Below, in pieces: positions 15,516 through 21,515 of a DNA stretch of 21,515 nt (position 1 is its first letter; every line of letters begins with the position of its first letter). The notes under the pieces are model-generated. The model was not told the DNA's origin, searched no databases, and saw only the letters and a program-made list of their open reading frames with translations. The DNA is from SVFI01 sp045643145 (lineage in GTDB: Bacteria > Bacillota > Clostridia > Lachnospirales > Lachnospiraceae), in contig JAZUKG010000112.1 in assembly GCA_045643145.1 (NCBI GenBank), positions 1-21,515 of the forward strand, given 5' to 3'. The position numbers were made by a program, and so were the translations under genes.

Positions 15516-15544
15516 ATTTTATCACTTTACCACGCTAAAAACAA
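15516..15544 (-). promoter_or_regulatory. Probable extended -10 promoter of the acidic orphan gene
   Basis: On the minus strand TTGTTT (15544-15539) is followed after 17 bases by TAAAAT (15521-15516). TGA stands directly before the -10 box, which gives an extended -10. The start codon is 40 bases downstream. Confidence 0.5.
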
Positions 15545-15549
15545 GGTGC

Positions 15550-16473
15550 TTACTTTTGTGTTGTAACAAAAGTCTTTCTGCCTTCAGTTTGGGTCATAAC
15601 ACCTGAAACACTCTGGATATATTTGGACAGTTTGGAATATCCCAAATCCTTATATTTAAAGCTCGGATACTTCTTTTGAAGTTCCTGTCCGAGTGCTCCC
15701 AGTTCAATTTTATTTTTTGCTTTTTCCAAAATAAACTCTTCAATACCGGTAGAGGATTCCACCTTCTTTTCCTGTTTCTTTCGAGTAATATAGGCTGTAC
15801 TTCCGATAATTTTGACTAAATACTTGGTATCCTCTTCGATAAATTTTCTAAATAAAGAATATCCGTAGTTTCTTTCATCAAAGTCTGCAAACTCTCTCTG
15901 AAGCTGACTCTTGGCAGACCCCATATTTAACATCTCACCATTATTCTCAGCCTGCTGAATCATGAAATTCAAAGAATTCTTGATCTGAGAAAGCGGTGTG
16001 ATTGCACTGTCTGTCGTATTGTCTGCTACATCCTCAGCTTCATCCTCACTGATTTTATCCAAAAACTTGTATTCGTTACAGGCTGTAATAAATGTTTTGG
16101 AGGCATTACTCTTTCCCATTCCAATCACTTTTTTACCACCTTCACGAAGCCTGCTGGCAAGTCTGGTAAAATCACTGTCTGAGGAAACTATACAGAATAT
16201 ATCCGCTCCGCCCTGAAACAAAATATCCATGGCATCAATTACGAGCATAATATCCGATGCATTCTTGGTCGATTTATACCTGGCCTGATGAATCGGCACA
16301 ATGGCATATTCCAATCCTTTTTTCGACCATTCATACATGTTTTTGCTGGAGAAATCTCCATACATTCTCTGCACTGCAATATCACCGTATTGCTTCAATT
16401 CTTTTAATAACACATCTGCATACTGAACACTGGTGTTCTCTGCATCAATTAATACTGCGATTTTCTCACTCAT
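15550..16473 (-). CDS. NYN-domain putative ribonuclease with two OST-HTH (LOTUS) domains
   Basis: Residues 4-140 form an NYN/LabA-type PIN-like nuclease domain. Acidic residues at expected metal-site positions are D10 (VLIDAEN), D74 and D80 (SDIMLVIDAMD), and D99/D101 (SSDSDF). After an acidic linker (142-155) come two OST-HTH-like domains, about 158-232 (PLSQIKNSLNFMI...RNYGYSLFRKFIE) and 240-305 (GIEEFILEKAKNK...DLGYSKLSKYIQ). In other proteins these bind RNA. The combination suggests an RNA-directed nuclease or RNA-binding regulator, but the substrate is unknown and catalysis is inferred. ATG 16473 with GAGG six bases upstream. It lies 30 bases after the MATE gene, as the last gene of the lipoprotein-MATE-NYN operon. 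Confidence 0.9.
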   Translation of the reverse strand: MSEKIAVLIDAENTSVQYADVLLKELKQYGDIAVQRMYGDFSSKNMYEWSKKGLEYAIVPIHQARYKSTKNASDIMLVIDAMDILFQGGADIFCIVSSDSDFTRLASRLREGGKKVIGMGKSNASKTFITACNEYKFLDKISEDEAEDVADNTTDSAITPLSQIKNSLNFMIQQAENNGEMLNMGSAKSQLQREFADFDERNYGYSLFRKFIEEDTKYLVKIIGSTAYITRKKQEKKVESSTGIEEFILEKAKNKIELGALGQELQKKYPSFKYKDLGYSKLSKYIQSVSGVMTQTEGRKTFVTTQK

Positions 16474-16503
16474 AGAAACCTCTTTTTAAATCGTATTGTG
16501 TGT

Positions 16504-17853
16504 TTATTCTTTCCATTTTCCGGATAAATAATAAGTAAATCCTATCATAAACGGTACAAAGCCGGCAAGGGCATCCCCCAGCCAAAAGCCCTGTGGTCCC
16601 ATACCTATTTTCCAGCCTAAAATATACGCAATTGATATTCTGGCAATCATACCATCAATGATGGCAACGAGTAAATTCAGTTTCGAATTGCCGGATCCGT
16701 TGATAATCGCAAATGCAAAGCAACGTGTAATCGCTCCTAATCCATTTAATACACTCGGTAAAATAATGATAGAGGCACTCGCCAGAATAACCGCATCACC
16801 GGTAAACAATCCTACCATCATTTCCGGGAAAGAAACCAATACGGCAATATAAATCAGTACCACAGTGGCCGAACATGCTACTGCGGATAACAGAATACGC
16901 GGAATACGTTTGTACTGCTTGGCTCCGAGATTCTGTCCTACCATAGAGCCGGCTGCAGTAGTCAATGACTGACTTAAAATACCAACTAATAAATTCAGTT
17001 TGCTCAATACGCCTGCGCAGGCTGAATATACGACACCAAAAGAATTTACCCAGGCAGCAACGACAGTCATCGAAATCGTAATCGCAGCTGACTGAATCGC
17101 CATCGGAATTCCCAGTGCACAAAGCTTTTTAACGGTATTCATACTTGGAATAAAGCTTTTGAGCCTAAAATCAAATCCAAATTCCTCTTTGTGAATGTAG
17201 AAATACCACATGGCATAGATAAAGCTGATTCCCTGTCCGATCACAGTCGCAAGTGCAGCTCCGCGAACCTCCATACCAAATACTGCAACAAATAAAATAT
17301 CCAGAATAATATTAATTACAGAAGCAATTGCCACAAACATAAAAGGACGCTTGGAATCTCCCATACCTCTCATGATGGCACTCACAATATTATATCCGTA
17401 AATAAATACCAGTCCGACCATACAAACCAAAGTATAGTCCATCGTATATGCATCAGACTCTGCCGGAGTATTTACGAGTTTTAACAGCCATTCTCTGAAA
17501 AAGAAACAAATAATTGACATACCAATCGCTGCTGATAACAGAATCGTAAACATCGTTCCGATAGTTTTACGTACTGCTTCTTCATCCTTTTGTCCGACTG
17601 CTCTGGCGATAATAATCTGACCGGCGCCGGCAAATCCCATTACGATAAAGTTTAAAATACTTAATACATTTCCGCCGATGGCGACTGCTGACATACCGTT
17701 GCCGCCAATTACCTGACCGACAACAATCATATCCACGATATTATAAATAGCCTGAAGGGCATTGGACACAAAAAGAGGTGCTGCAAATATCAATAATAAC
17801 TTTGGAACACTTCCCTTTGTCAGGTCCTTTGCCATAGTTTTCTTATTTTCCAA
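16504..17853 (-). CDS. MATE-family efflux transporter
   Basis: A 449-aa membrane protein with about 12 hydrophobic segments. LTKGSVPKLLLIFAAPLFVSNALQAIYNIVDMIVVGQVIG at the start and LCALGIPMAIQSAAITISMTVVAAWVN at the start of the second half are characteristic of the MATE/NorM-type fold common in Clostridia. Exports small molecules with an ion gradient; substrate unknown. The start is probably TTG 17853, which has GGGAG seven bases upstream, overlapping the end of the lipoprotein gene. ATG 17835 lies six codons in and is a weaker candidate. It is 11 bases after the lipoprotein gene and 30 before the NYN gene. Close packing suggests that the lipoprotein and exporter are made together. Confidence 0.92.
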   Translation of the reverse strand: MENKKTMAKDLTKGSVPKLLLIFAAPLFVSNALQAIYNIVDMIVVGQVIGGNGMSAVAIGGNVLSILNFIVMGFAGAGQIIIARAVGQKDEEAVRKTIGTMFTILLSAAIGMSIICFFFREWLLKLVNTPAESDAYTMDYTLVCMVGLVFIYGYNIVSAIMRGMGDSKRPFMFVAIASVINIILDILFVAVFGMEVRGAALATVIGQGISFIYAMWYFYIHKEEFGFDFRLKSFIPSMNTVKKLCALGIPMAIQSAAITISMTVVAAWVNSFGVVYSACAGVLSKLNLLVGILSQSLTTAAGSMVGQNLGAKQYKRIPRILLSAVACSATVVLIYIAVLVSFPEMMVGLFTGDAVILASASIIILPSVLNGLGAITRCFAFAIINGSGNSKLNLLVAIIDGMIARISIAYILGWKIGMGPQGFWLGDALAGFVPFMIGFTYYLSGKWKE

Positions 17854-17864
17854 AATTCTTCTCC

Positions 17865-18671
17865 CTACATACCCGTATTATCTTTGGCAACATCAGAAAA
17901 ATACGTAGCATTTTCACTTTCGCCAACACTACACTCTACCTGGGTTAACACACCATTTTCCAATGCAAATGCCGTTTCTTCTACTTCCTCTTCTCCCATC
18001 GGATTGGTGCCTTTCCATACATTGTGAATATGATTCATTTCACAAATATAGGTATTGTAGAAACCATTCGCTGTACAGCAAAGTTCAAAGGTGCCGTGTG
18101 CTTCCTCTTCTAAAGGACTTCTGAGCAGCTTCACATTGCCGTCAGTAAATGTATATACAGACATTGGAGTCCATCTAAAATTTATCATGGATAATGCCAT
18201 CAGCTCAGGAATTCCGTCCTGATCAATATCTAAAATCGCATAAGAATCAATGTGATCTCCAAACAGCTTCTGATTCTGTTCATAACCAAAGGATGCATCC
18301 TGAAGTTCTATAGGAGTGCCATTAATTGCCGGATTTGCCTTTAAGATTACATCATAAGCTGCAATAGCCTCTGCCTTTTCATCCTCCGGTGACTCCTCAG
18401 TTTCATTTTCAGTAGTCTCTTCCTCTTGAACTTCCGGCGCTTCTTCTGTCTCAATCTCAGGTTCTTCTGTTTGAAGGTTTTCTTCTGACTGCGCTACTTC
18501 GTCCTGCGTCTCTTCCTGCTTAAAAGAACCATGTGTTTCCGGTTCTTCTACTGTTTCCACTACAGGCTCCTCCTGCAGACTTTCAACTGTTTCTGTCTGA
18601 GCCTTTCCACAACCGCCTAATACCATAACAAGTGATAAACTGCAAATAAGTAATACATTTTTAATTTTCAT
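17865..18671 (-). CDS. Secreted lipoprotein with Glu-rich linker and EF-hand-like motif
   Basis: A signal peptide (MKIKNVLLICSLSLVMVLGGC) ends in the lipobox LGGC with Cys21, so the mature protein should be lipid-anchored on the outer face of the membrane. Residues 22-105 are a low-complexity Glu/Thr/Pro/Gln-rich linker (repeated ETEE, EEPE patterns). The rest is a globular domain holding DIDQDGIPEL (at about 147-156), an EF-hand-like calcium loop common in clostridial lipoproteins. No catalytic motif was seen. ATG 18671 with GAGGAG nine bases upstream and an extended -10 promoter at 18749-18777. It starts the operon with a MATE exporter and an NYN protein. A ligand-binding or cell-surface role is possible but not shown. 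Confidence 0.85.
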   Translation of the reverse strand: MKIKNVLLICSLSLVMVLGGCGKAQTETVESLQEEPVVETVEEPETHGSFKQEETQDEVAQSEENLQTEEPEIETEEAPEVQEEETTENETEESPEDEKAEAIAAYDVILKANPAINGTPIELQDASFGYEQNQKLFGDHIDSYAILDIDQDGIPELMALSMINFRWTPMSVYTFTDGNVKLLRSPLEEEAHGTFELCCTANGFYNTYICEMNHIHNVWKGTNPMGEEEVEETAFALENGVLTQVECSVGESENATYFSDVAKDNTGM

Positions 18672-18748
18672 AATATAAACTCCTCTATTCTATCTATTTT
18701 TCTGTTTCATACGGCCATGTGAACACGAACAGAAATGCGCCAGAGTTC

Positions 18749-18777
18749 ATTTTAACATAAGCTTTCGTTTGCAACAA
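18749..18777 (-). promoter_or_regulatory. Probable extended -10 promoter of the lipoprotein operon
   Basis: On the minus strand TTGTTG (18777-18772) and TAAAAT (18754-18749) are 17 bases apart, with TGT directly before the -10. The start codon lies 78 bases downstream, leaving an untranslated leader in which I see no clear structure. I see no strong terminator between the racemase gene and this promoter. Confidence 0.5.
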
Positions 18778-18796
18778 CTCAACCGGATACTTTTCA

Positions 18797-19486
18797 TTAC
18801 ATCGAAAGATCCATTAGCGCGCGAATATGAATATCCACACTATCCAAACACGGTAAAATACAATTATCATCATTTAATAACAAAGGAATCTCTGTACAGC
18901 CTAAAATGACAGCTTCAATCTGATCCTTTTCTTTCATCTTGCCCAGAATATCATTAAATTCCTTACGAGTACTTTCTTTCACAATTCCCTGCTCAAGCTC
19001 TTCAAAAATACGTTTTGCAATCAGCTCTCTGTCCTCTTTGTCAGGTACAAAAACTTCAATACCGGCTTCTCGCAAATCCTTTTTCATATAGTCCTTTTCC
19101 ATAGTAAAAATGGTACCGAGAAGTCCAACTCTCTGGTAACCCTTTTGAATAGTTTCCACGCAAACTACCTTTGGAATACTAATTAAATTCACATTCGTTT
19201 TTTTCTGGATTTCATCAATGACTATATGCATCGTTCCGGCTGTTAGAGATATCACCTTGGCTCCGCCGTCTGCCAATGCCTTTACCTTTTCGGAAAGATA
19301 ATCAGAAAGACTTTCATAATCCTCGTTTGATACCATATCCCAGGCTTTTCTAAAATTCACACTTTCAATTGCCAAATCCGGCATCTCTTTTCCGTTAGTT
19401 CTTTGATCAATTCTGGTATTTAATTCTTTATAATACATAAGGGTAGATTCCGGTCCGGTTCCCCCCACCAATCCAATCTTTTTCAT
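18797..19486 (-). CDS. Aspartate/glutamate racemase-family protein with altered active site
   Basis: A 229-aa protein of the Asp/Glu racemase superfamily: KIGLVGGTGPESTLMYY at 3-19, KVISLTAGTMH at 77-87, GLLGTIFTME at 121-130, ILGCTEIPLLL at 194-204. Classical members use two cysteines. The E. coli YgeA type uses Thr83 and Cys197. Here Cys197 is present at the same number, but the first motif reads TAGTMH, putting Ala at position 83 and Gly at 84, where Thr/Cys and Asn are usual. T82 lies one place away. The reaction is therefore uncertain: a one-sided racemase, a related lyase or isomerase, or an altered specificity. I start at ATG 19486 (GAGG upstream). A GTG 39 bases earlier is in frame but lacks a good site. 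No neighbour shares an obvious pathway. Confidence 0.85.
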   Translation of the reverse strand: MKKIGLVGGTGPESTLMYYKELNTRIDQRTNGKEMPDLAIESVNFRKAWDMVSNEDYESLSDYLSEKVKALADGGAKVISLTAGTMHIVIDEIQKKTNVNLISIPKVVCVETIQKGYQRVGLLGTIFTMEKDYMKKDLREAGIEVFVPDKEDRELIAKRIFEELEQGIVKESTRKEFNDILGKMKEKDQIEAVILGCTEIPLLLNDDNCILPCLDSVDIHIRALMDLSM

Positions 19487-19598
19487 ATATTCCTCTTTTC
19501 TATCTTCTAAAATTTTCGTGTCCACGACCGGTACCGAACTATCATGGAATTCATAGAACCCGCTAAGAAAGGAGCTTTTCGACCACTACCTAGTCGAT

Positions 19599-19618
19599 TG
19601 TCTTCAAAGTGTCTTCAA
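19599..19618 (-). repeat. Tandem 9-bp direct repeat, 11-bp period
   Basis: TTGAAGACA occurs twice on the minus strand (19618-19610 and 19607-19599) with two bases between, so the copies sit one helical turn apart. They lie upstream of the racemase gene, downstream of a candidate promoter. This is the arrangement of many operator half-sites, but a chance repeat is possible. Confidence 0.4.
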
Positions 19619-19627
19619 GTCTGCTTA

Positions 19628-19655
19628 ATATTATTCCGATCGATTATTCTGTCCA
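19628..19655 (-). promoter_or_regulatory. Candidate promoter upstream of the racemase gene
   Basis: On the minus strand TGGACA (19655-19650) and TAATAT (19633-19628) are spaced 16 bases apart. The -35 is good and the -10 only fair. If used, the leader to the ATG at 19486 would be about 135 bases and would include the tandem repeat. Confidence 0.3.
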
Positions 19656-19712
19656 TTGGTAGGTCATAAAACTTCAAATTCTTACGACATTAGCGACAAA
19701 CTATTTATACAA

Positions 19713-20306
19713 TTATTCACCCACACGAAGGTTTTTAACCGTTACCTTTTCTAGCTTTATATCGCTATAATAACGCATTCCACCTTCTCCTACTGGAGAC
19801 TGTGCTTCAATTCCTACCTTAATTGACTTTTGGGCTGGTAAATGAAATAAACGGATCATATTATACGTTTCTCCATCAAGTGAATAATGTGCAGAGAAAA
19901 TATCTCCTACTCTGCATACTTTTAACCACATATAATCCTGATCTATATTACATCCATTAGCATCGTCGCTAATCTGATTTGTTACAACACATACTGCTGC
20001 ATTAGTTCCAAAGTCAGATTTTTCAAATGCTGCTTTCATCCATACATATTCATCCTGAATACACATAATAGCGCATGCGTCATATACATACTTATGATTC
20101 GGCTTAACTTTTACACTAAATACAAAATCCCCTTCAACATCTGTATAGAAAAATGGTGCATTTGCAACAGGCGTCGATATTGTACCATCTGAATTTGGAA
20201 TAGGATTATTAAACCAATCAGTATTAGACGGTGCAAAAATTACCACTTCTCCATTCTCATTAATCATCTGACTTTCATTAAGCCATTTCCAATTTGCTAA
20301 ATCCAT
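19713..20306 (-). CDS. DUF1349-domain protein (concanavalin A-like fold)
   Basis: A 197-aa soluble protein that matches the DUF1349 family over its whole length: an N-terminal WKWLNESQ and VVIFAPSNTDWFNNP, then FFYTDVEGDFVFSVKVKP, DACAIMCIQDEYVWMKAAFEKSD, WLKVCRVGDIFSAHYSLDGETY and a final VGIEAQSP. The family has a jelly-roll, glucanase-like fold and is mostly of unknown function, with links to carbohydrate handling. No signal peptide, so cytoplasmic. ATG 20306 is preceded by GGAGG nine bases upstream. It lies 139 bases downstream of the YeiH-like gene in DNA that looks more AT-rich than the rest of the window. No terminator is evident after it. Confidence 0.88.
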   Translation of the reverse strand: MDLANWKWLNESQMINENGEVVIFAPSNTDWFNNPIPNSDGTISTPVANAPFFYTDVEGDFVFSVKVKPNHKYVYDACAIMCIQDEYVWMKAAFEKSDFGTNAAVCVVTNQISDDANGCNIDQDYMWLKVCRVGDIFSAHYSLDGETYNMIRLFHLPAQKSIKVGIEAQSPVGEGGMRYYSDIKLEKVTVKNLRVGE

Positions 20307-20341
20307 AGTAAATAACCTCCTATCTAACTAATAACTTTTAC

Positions 20342-20407
20342 CTAAACTGTCAGTCCACCACCTAGAACCCCATTGTGGCATAGACTGCATATAAAATAAT
20401 TTTTCAT
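20342..20407 (-). CDS. Possible 21-codon CxxC mini-ORF or truncated gene remnant
   Basis: ATG 20407-20405 is preceded by GGAGG five bases upstream and opens a 21-residue frame, MKNYFICSLCHNGVLGGGLT plus Val, stopped by TAG at 20344-20342. It has a CSLC pair and a Gly-rich end. The strong ribosome-binding site in an otherwise empty gap is notable. The reading looks like the N-terminus of a longer protein cut by a stop, or a short peptide. I cannot confirm either. Confidence 0.3.
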   Translation of the reverse strand: MKNYFICSLCHNGVLGGGLTV

Positions 20408-20445
20408 CCATGCCTCCACATAAAATTGGAATTCCTTTTTGGACT

Positions 20446-21515
20446 CTATAAATTAGTAGCATATATTCCTGTTAATAACTGAACAATGATTGAAACTACC
20501 GATATCATAGTCCAACAACAAAATCCCAGAACTATAGGTTTGCCACCCTTTTTGACTAAACTTACAATATTAGTATTAAGGCCAATAGCACTCATAGCCA
20601 TTGAAATAAAGAACTTGGCTAACCACTTCATCCAACCTACATATTTTCCCATATAAAAAATGCTAAAACCATTTTCTGGTAACATACCTACAACCGTTGT
20701 TATAAGCGATGCCCCAACAAAGAACAAAATAAACCAAGGAAATACTTTCTTAAATGAAAATGAATCACCTGTACTCTCAGCCTTAGATTTTTTCATTCTA
20801 TAAAATGCCAATATCATCGTGATTGGAATGATTGCAAGGGTTCTTGTAAGTTTTACTGTCACAGCTGTAGATAAAATCTGATTACAACCATATATTTCCT
20901 CTGCAGTTGATGCAGCTGCTGTTACTGAACTTGTATCATTAACTGCTGTTCCGGCAAAAACCGCAAATCCTTCACTTCCCATCCCAATCATATGACCAAG
21001 CGTCGGAAAAATAAGTGCAGCCAAAACATTAAAAAGAAAAATAACCGATATAGCCTGAGCTATTTCCTCATCATCAGCATCTATTACTGGGGCAGTTGCT
21101 GCAATCGCAGAGCCACCACAAATTGATGATCCAACTCCTATAAGCGTTGCGATTTTTCCATCTATTTTTAGAATCTTCATCATTACAAAAGCAACAATTA
21201 ACGATGTACTAATAGTACAAATAATTACAGGCAAGCTCTTTATTCCAACCTTAGCAATTGTTCCAAGATTAAGAGAAAACCCTAAAATAATAACTGCCCA
21301 TTGTAATATTTTTTTCGATGTAAACTTGATTCCATCCTTCATATAATCAGATGGTGCAAACTTAGGTAAAATAAGCGTAATTATCATACCAATCAGAATA
21401 GCGAATACAGGTGCTCCAACAACATCTAACTTAACACCAGCAATATTTGCAACACCAAGTATTGTTGCAACTGCAGCAATTACAATGCACAAAATAATTC
21501 CATATATCTTTGCTA
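20446..21515 (-). CDS. YeiH-family putative sulfate/anion exporter, 5' end beyond the window
   Basis: The frame runs from TAG at 20448-20446 to the window edge, so the N-terminus is missing. The frame stays open through 21513, upstream of the TTG at 21492, and continues with KIYGIIL before CIVIAAVATILG. About ten hydrophobic segments are visible. Family signatures include GFSLNLGTIAKVG, the near-invariant GSSICGGSAIAATAPVIDADDEEIAQAISVIFLFN, and GTAVNDTSSVTAAAS. YeiH-type proteins are annotated as putative sulfate exporters, but transport activity is mostly unproven, so the substrate is open. Membrane protein. It is upstream of the mini-ORF and the DUF1349 gene and could be cotranscribed with them. 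The base composition of this gene appears distinctly AT-rich compared with the rest of the window. Confidence 0.88.
   Translation of the reverse strand, partial: AKIYGIILCIVIAAVATILGVANIAGVKLDVVGAPVFAILIGMIITLILPKFAPSDYMKDGIKFTSKKILQWAVIILGFSLNLGTIAKVGIKSLPVIICTISTSLIVAFVMMKILKIDGKIATLIGVGSSICGGSAIAATAPVIDADDEEIAQAISVIFLFNVLAALIFPTLGHMIGMGSEGFAVFAGTAVNDTSSVTAAASTAEEIYGCNQILSTAVTVKLTRTLAIIPITMILAFYRMKKSKAESTGDSFSFKKVFPWFILFFVGASLITTVVGMLPENGFSIFYMGKYVGWMKWLAKFFISMAMSAIGLNTNIVSLVKKGGKPIVLGFCCWTMISVVSIIVQLLTGIYATNL

Larger units (their letters stand above)
19507..19689 (-). pseudogene. Interrupted reading frame, possible gene relic or unannotated element
   Basis: One minus-strand frame from the codon at 19689-19687 to TAG at 19509-19507 holds 59 sense codons and a single in-frame TGA at 19617-19615. 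The second part reads like protein (GRKAPFLAGSMNSMIVRYRS). There is no start codon with a Shine-Dalgarno. I do not recognise a family, and chance openness over this length is possible. It occupies most of the 226-bp gap between the racemase and DUF1349 genes. Confidence 0.25.

Noticed and set aside
16796..17122. 108-codon minus-strand frame inside the MATE gene
   Set aside because: It is another frame of the clearly coding MATE gene, and its product is Cys/Arg/Ser-rich without any family resemblance.
17631..17645. GC-rich palindrome GGCGCCGG as a regulatory site
   Set aside because: It is inside the MATE coding region and explained by Gly/Ala codons.
13501..17853. Two MATE genes as a recent tandem duplication
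   Set aside because: Their sequences diverge strongly, even in the opening motifs, and they lie in separate operons.
19490..19712. T-box or other riboswitch in the racemase leader
   Set aside because: A GGTACC occurs, but the T-box consensus, specifier stem and terminator/antiterminator pair are absent.
1..21515. CRISPR arrays, insertion sequences, phage genes, tRNA or rRNA genes
   Set aside because: No regularly spaced repeats, transposase or integrase motifs, or RNA gene signatures were found on either strand.

Overview
The window reads as chromosome from a low-GC, spore-forming Clostridia, most likely a member of the Lachnospiraceae. The evidence is a complete spoIVA (found in endospore formers), purine-rich Shine-Dalgarno sequences before nearly every gene, and A/T-rich intergenic DNA. 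The family-level placement is an inference from general protein character. Every gene I can support lies on the minus strand, so the region is transcribed from 21515 down to 1. No rRNA, tRNA, CRISPR array or insertion sequence was recognised.

Layout in the direction of transcription. (A) 21515-19713: a YeiH-type transporter cut by the window edge, a possible 21-codon CxxC mini-ORF and a DUF1349 protein. This stretch looks clearly more AT-rich than the rest. (B) 19712-19487: a 226-bp gene-poor stretch with a broken reading frame and a tandem 9-bp repeat, then an aspartate/glutamate racemase-family gene lacking one expected catalytic residue. (C) 18671-15550: a lipoprotein, a MATE transporter and an NYN/OST-HTH protein, tightly packed as one operon. 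(D) 15476-14988: an acidic orphan protein with its own promoter and a downstream hairpin. (E) 14874-12371: a second MATE transporter with a membrane diguanylate cyclase, closed by a good terminator. (F) 12259-10604: a putative esterase and two small membrane proteins of unknown function, with two hairpins lying just upstream of Shine-Dalgarno sites. (G) 10504-8208: a MoxR AAA+ ATPase, a CoxE-like VWA protein and a 76-aa orphan, followed by a terminator-like hairpin fused to what looks like a sigma-E promoter for spoIVA (8132-6645). (H) 6524-300: a six-gene housekeeping operon of DUF512/radical-SAM protein, purine nucleoside phosphorylase, cytidine deaminase, an MTA/SAH-type deaminase, a membrane MutS-like ATPase and RNase HI. 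A 57-aa single-pass membrane protein (260-87) with its own promoter inside rnhA and its own terminator ends the window.

How the parts may work together: operon H combines nucleoside salvage (deamination and phosphorolysis) with nucleic-acid maintenance (MutS-like ATPase, RNase HI). Operon G supplies a chaperone-type ATPase with its VWA partner next to the spore-coat scaffold gene. Operons C and E each pair a MATE exporter with a signalling or RNA-binding protein. The most distinctive non-coding structure is the spoIVA leader, where one hairpin seems to serve as terminator, promoter and translational mask. No clearly new multi-gene system is evident. The best leads are the spoIVA leader, the MoxR/VWA/76-aa cassette, the membrane MutS and the racemase-family protein with an altered active site.
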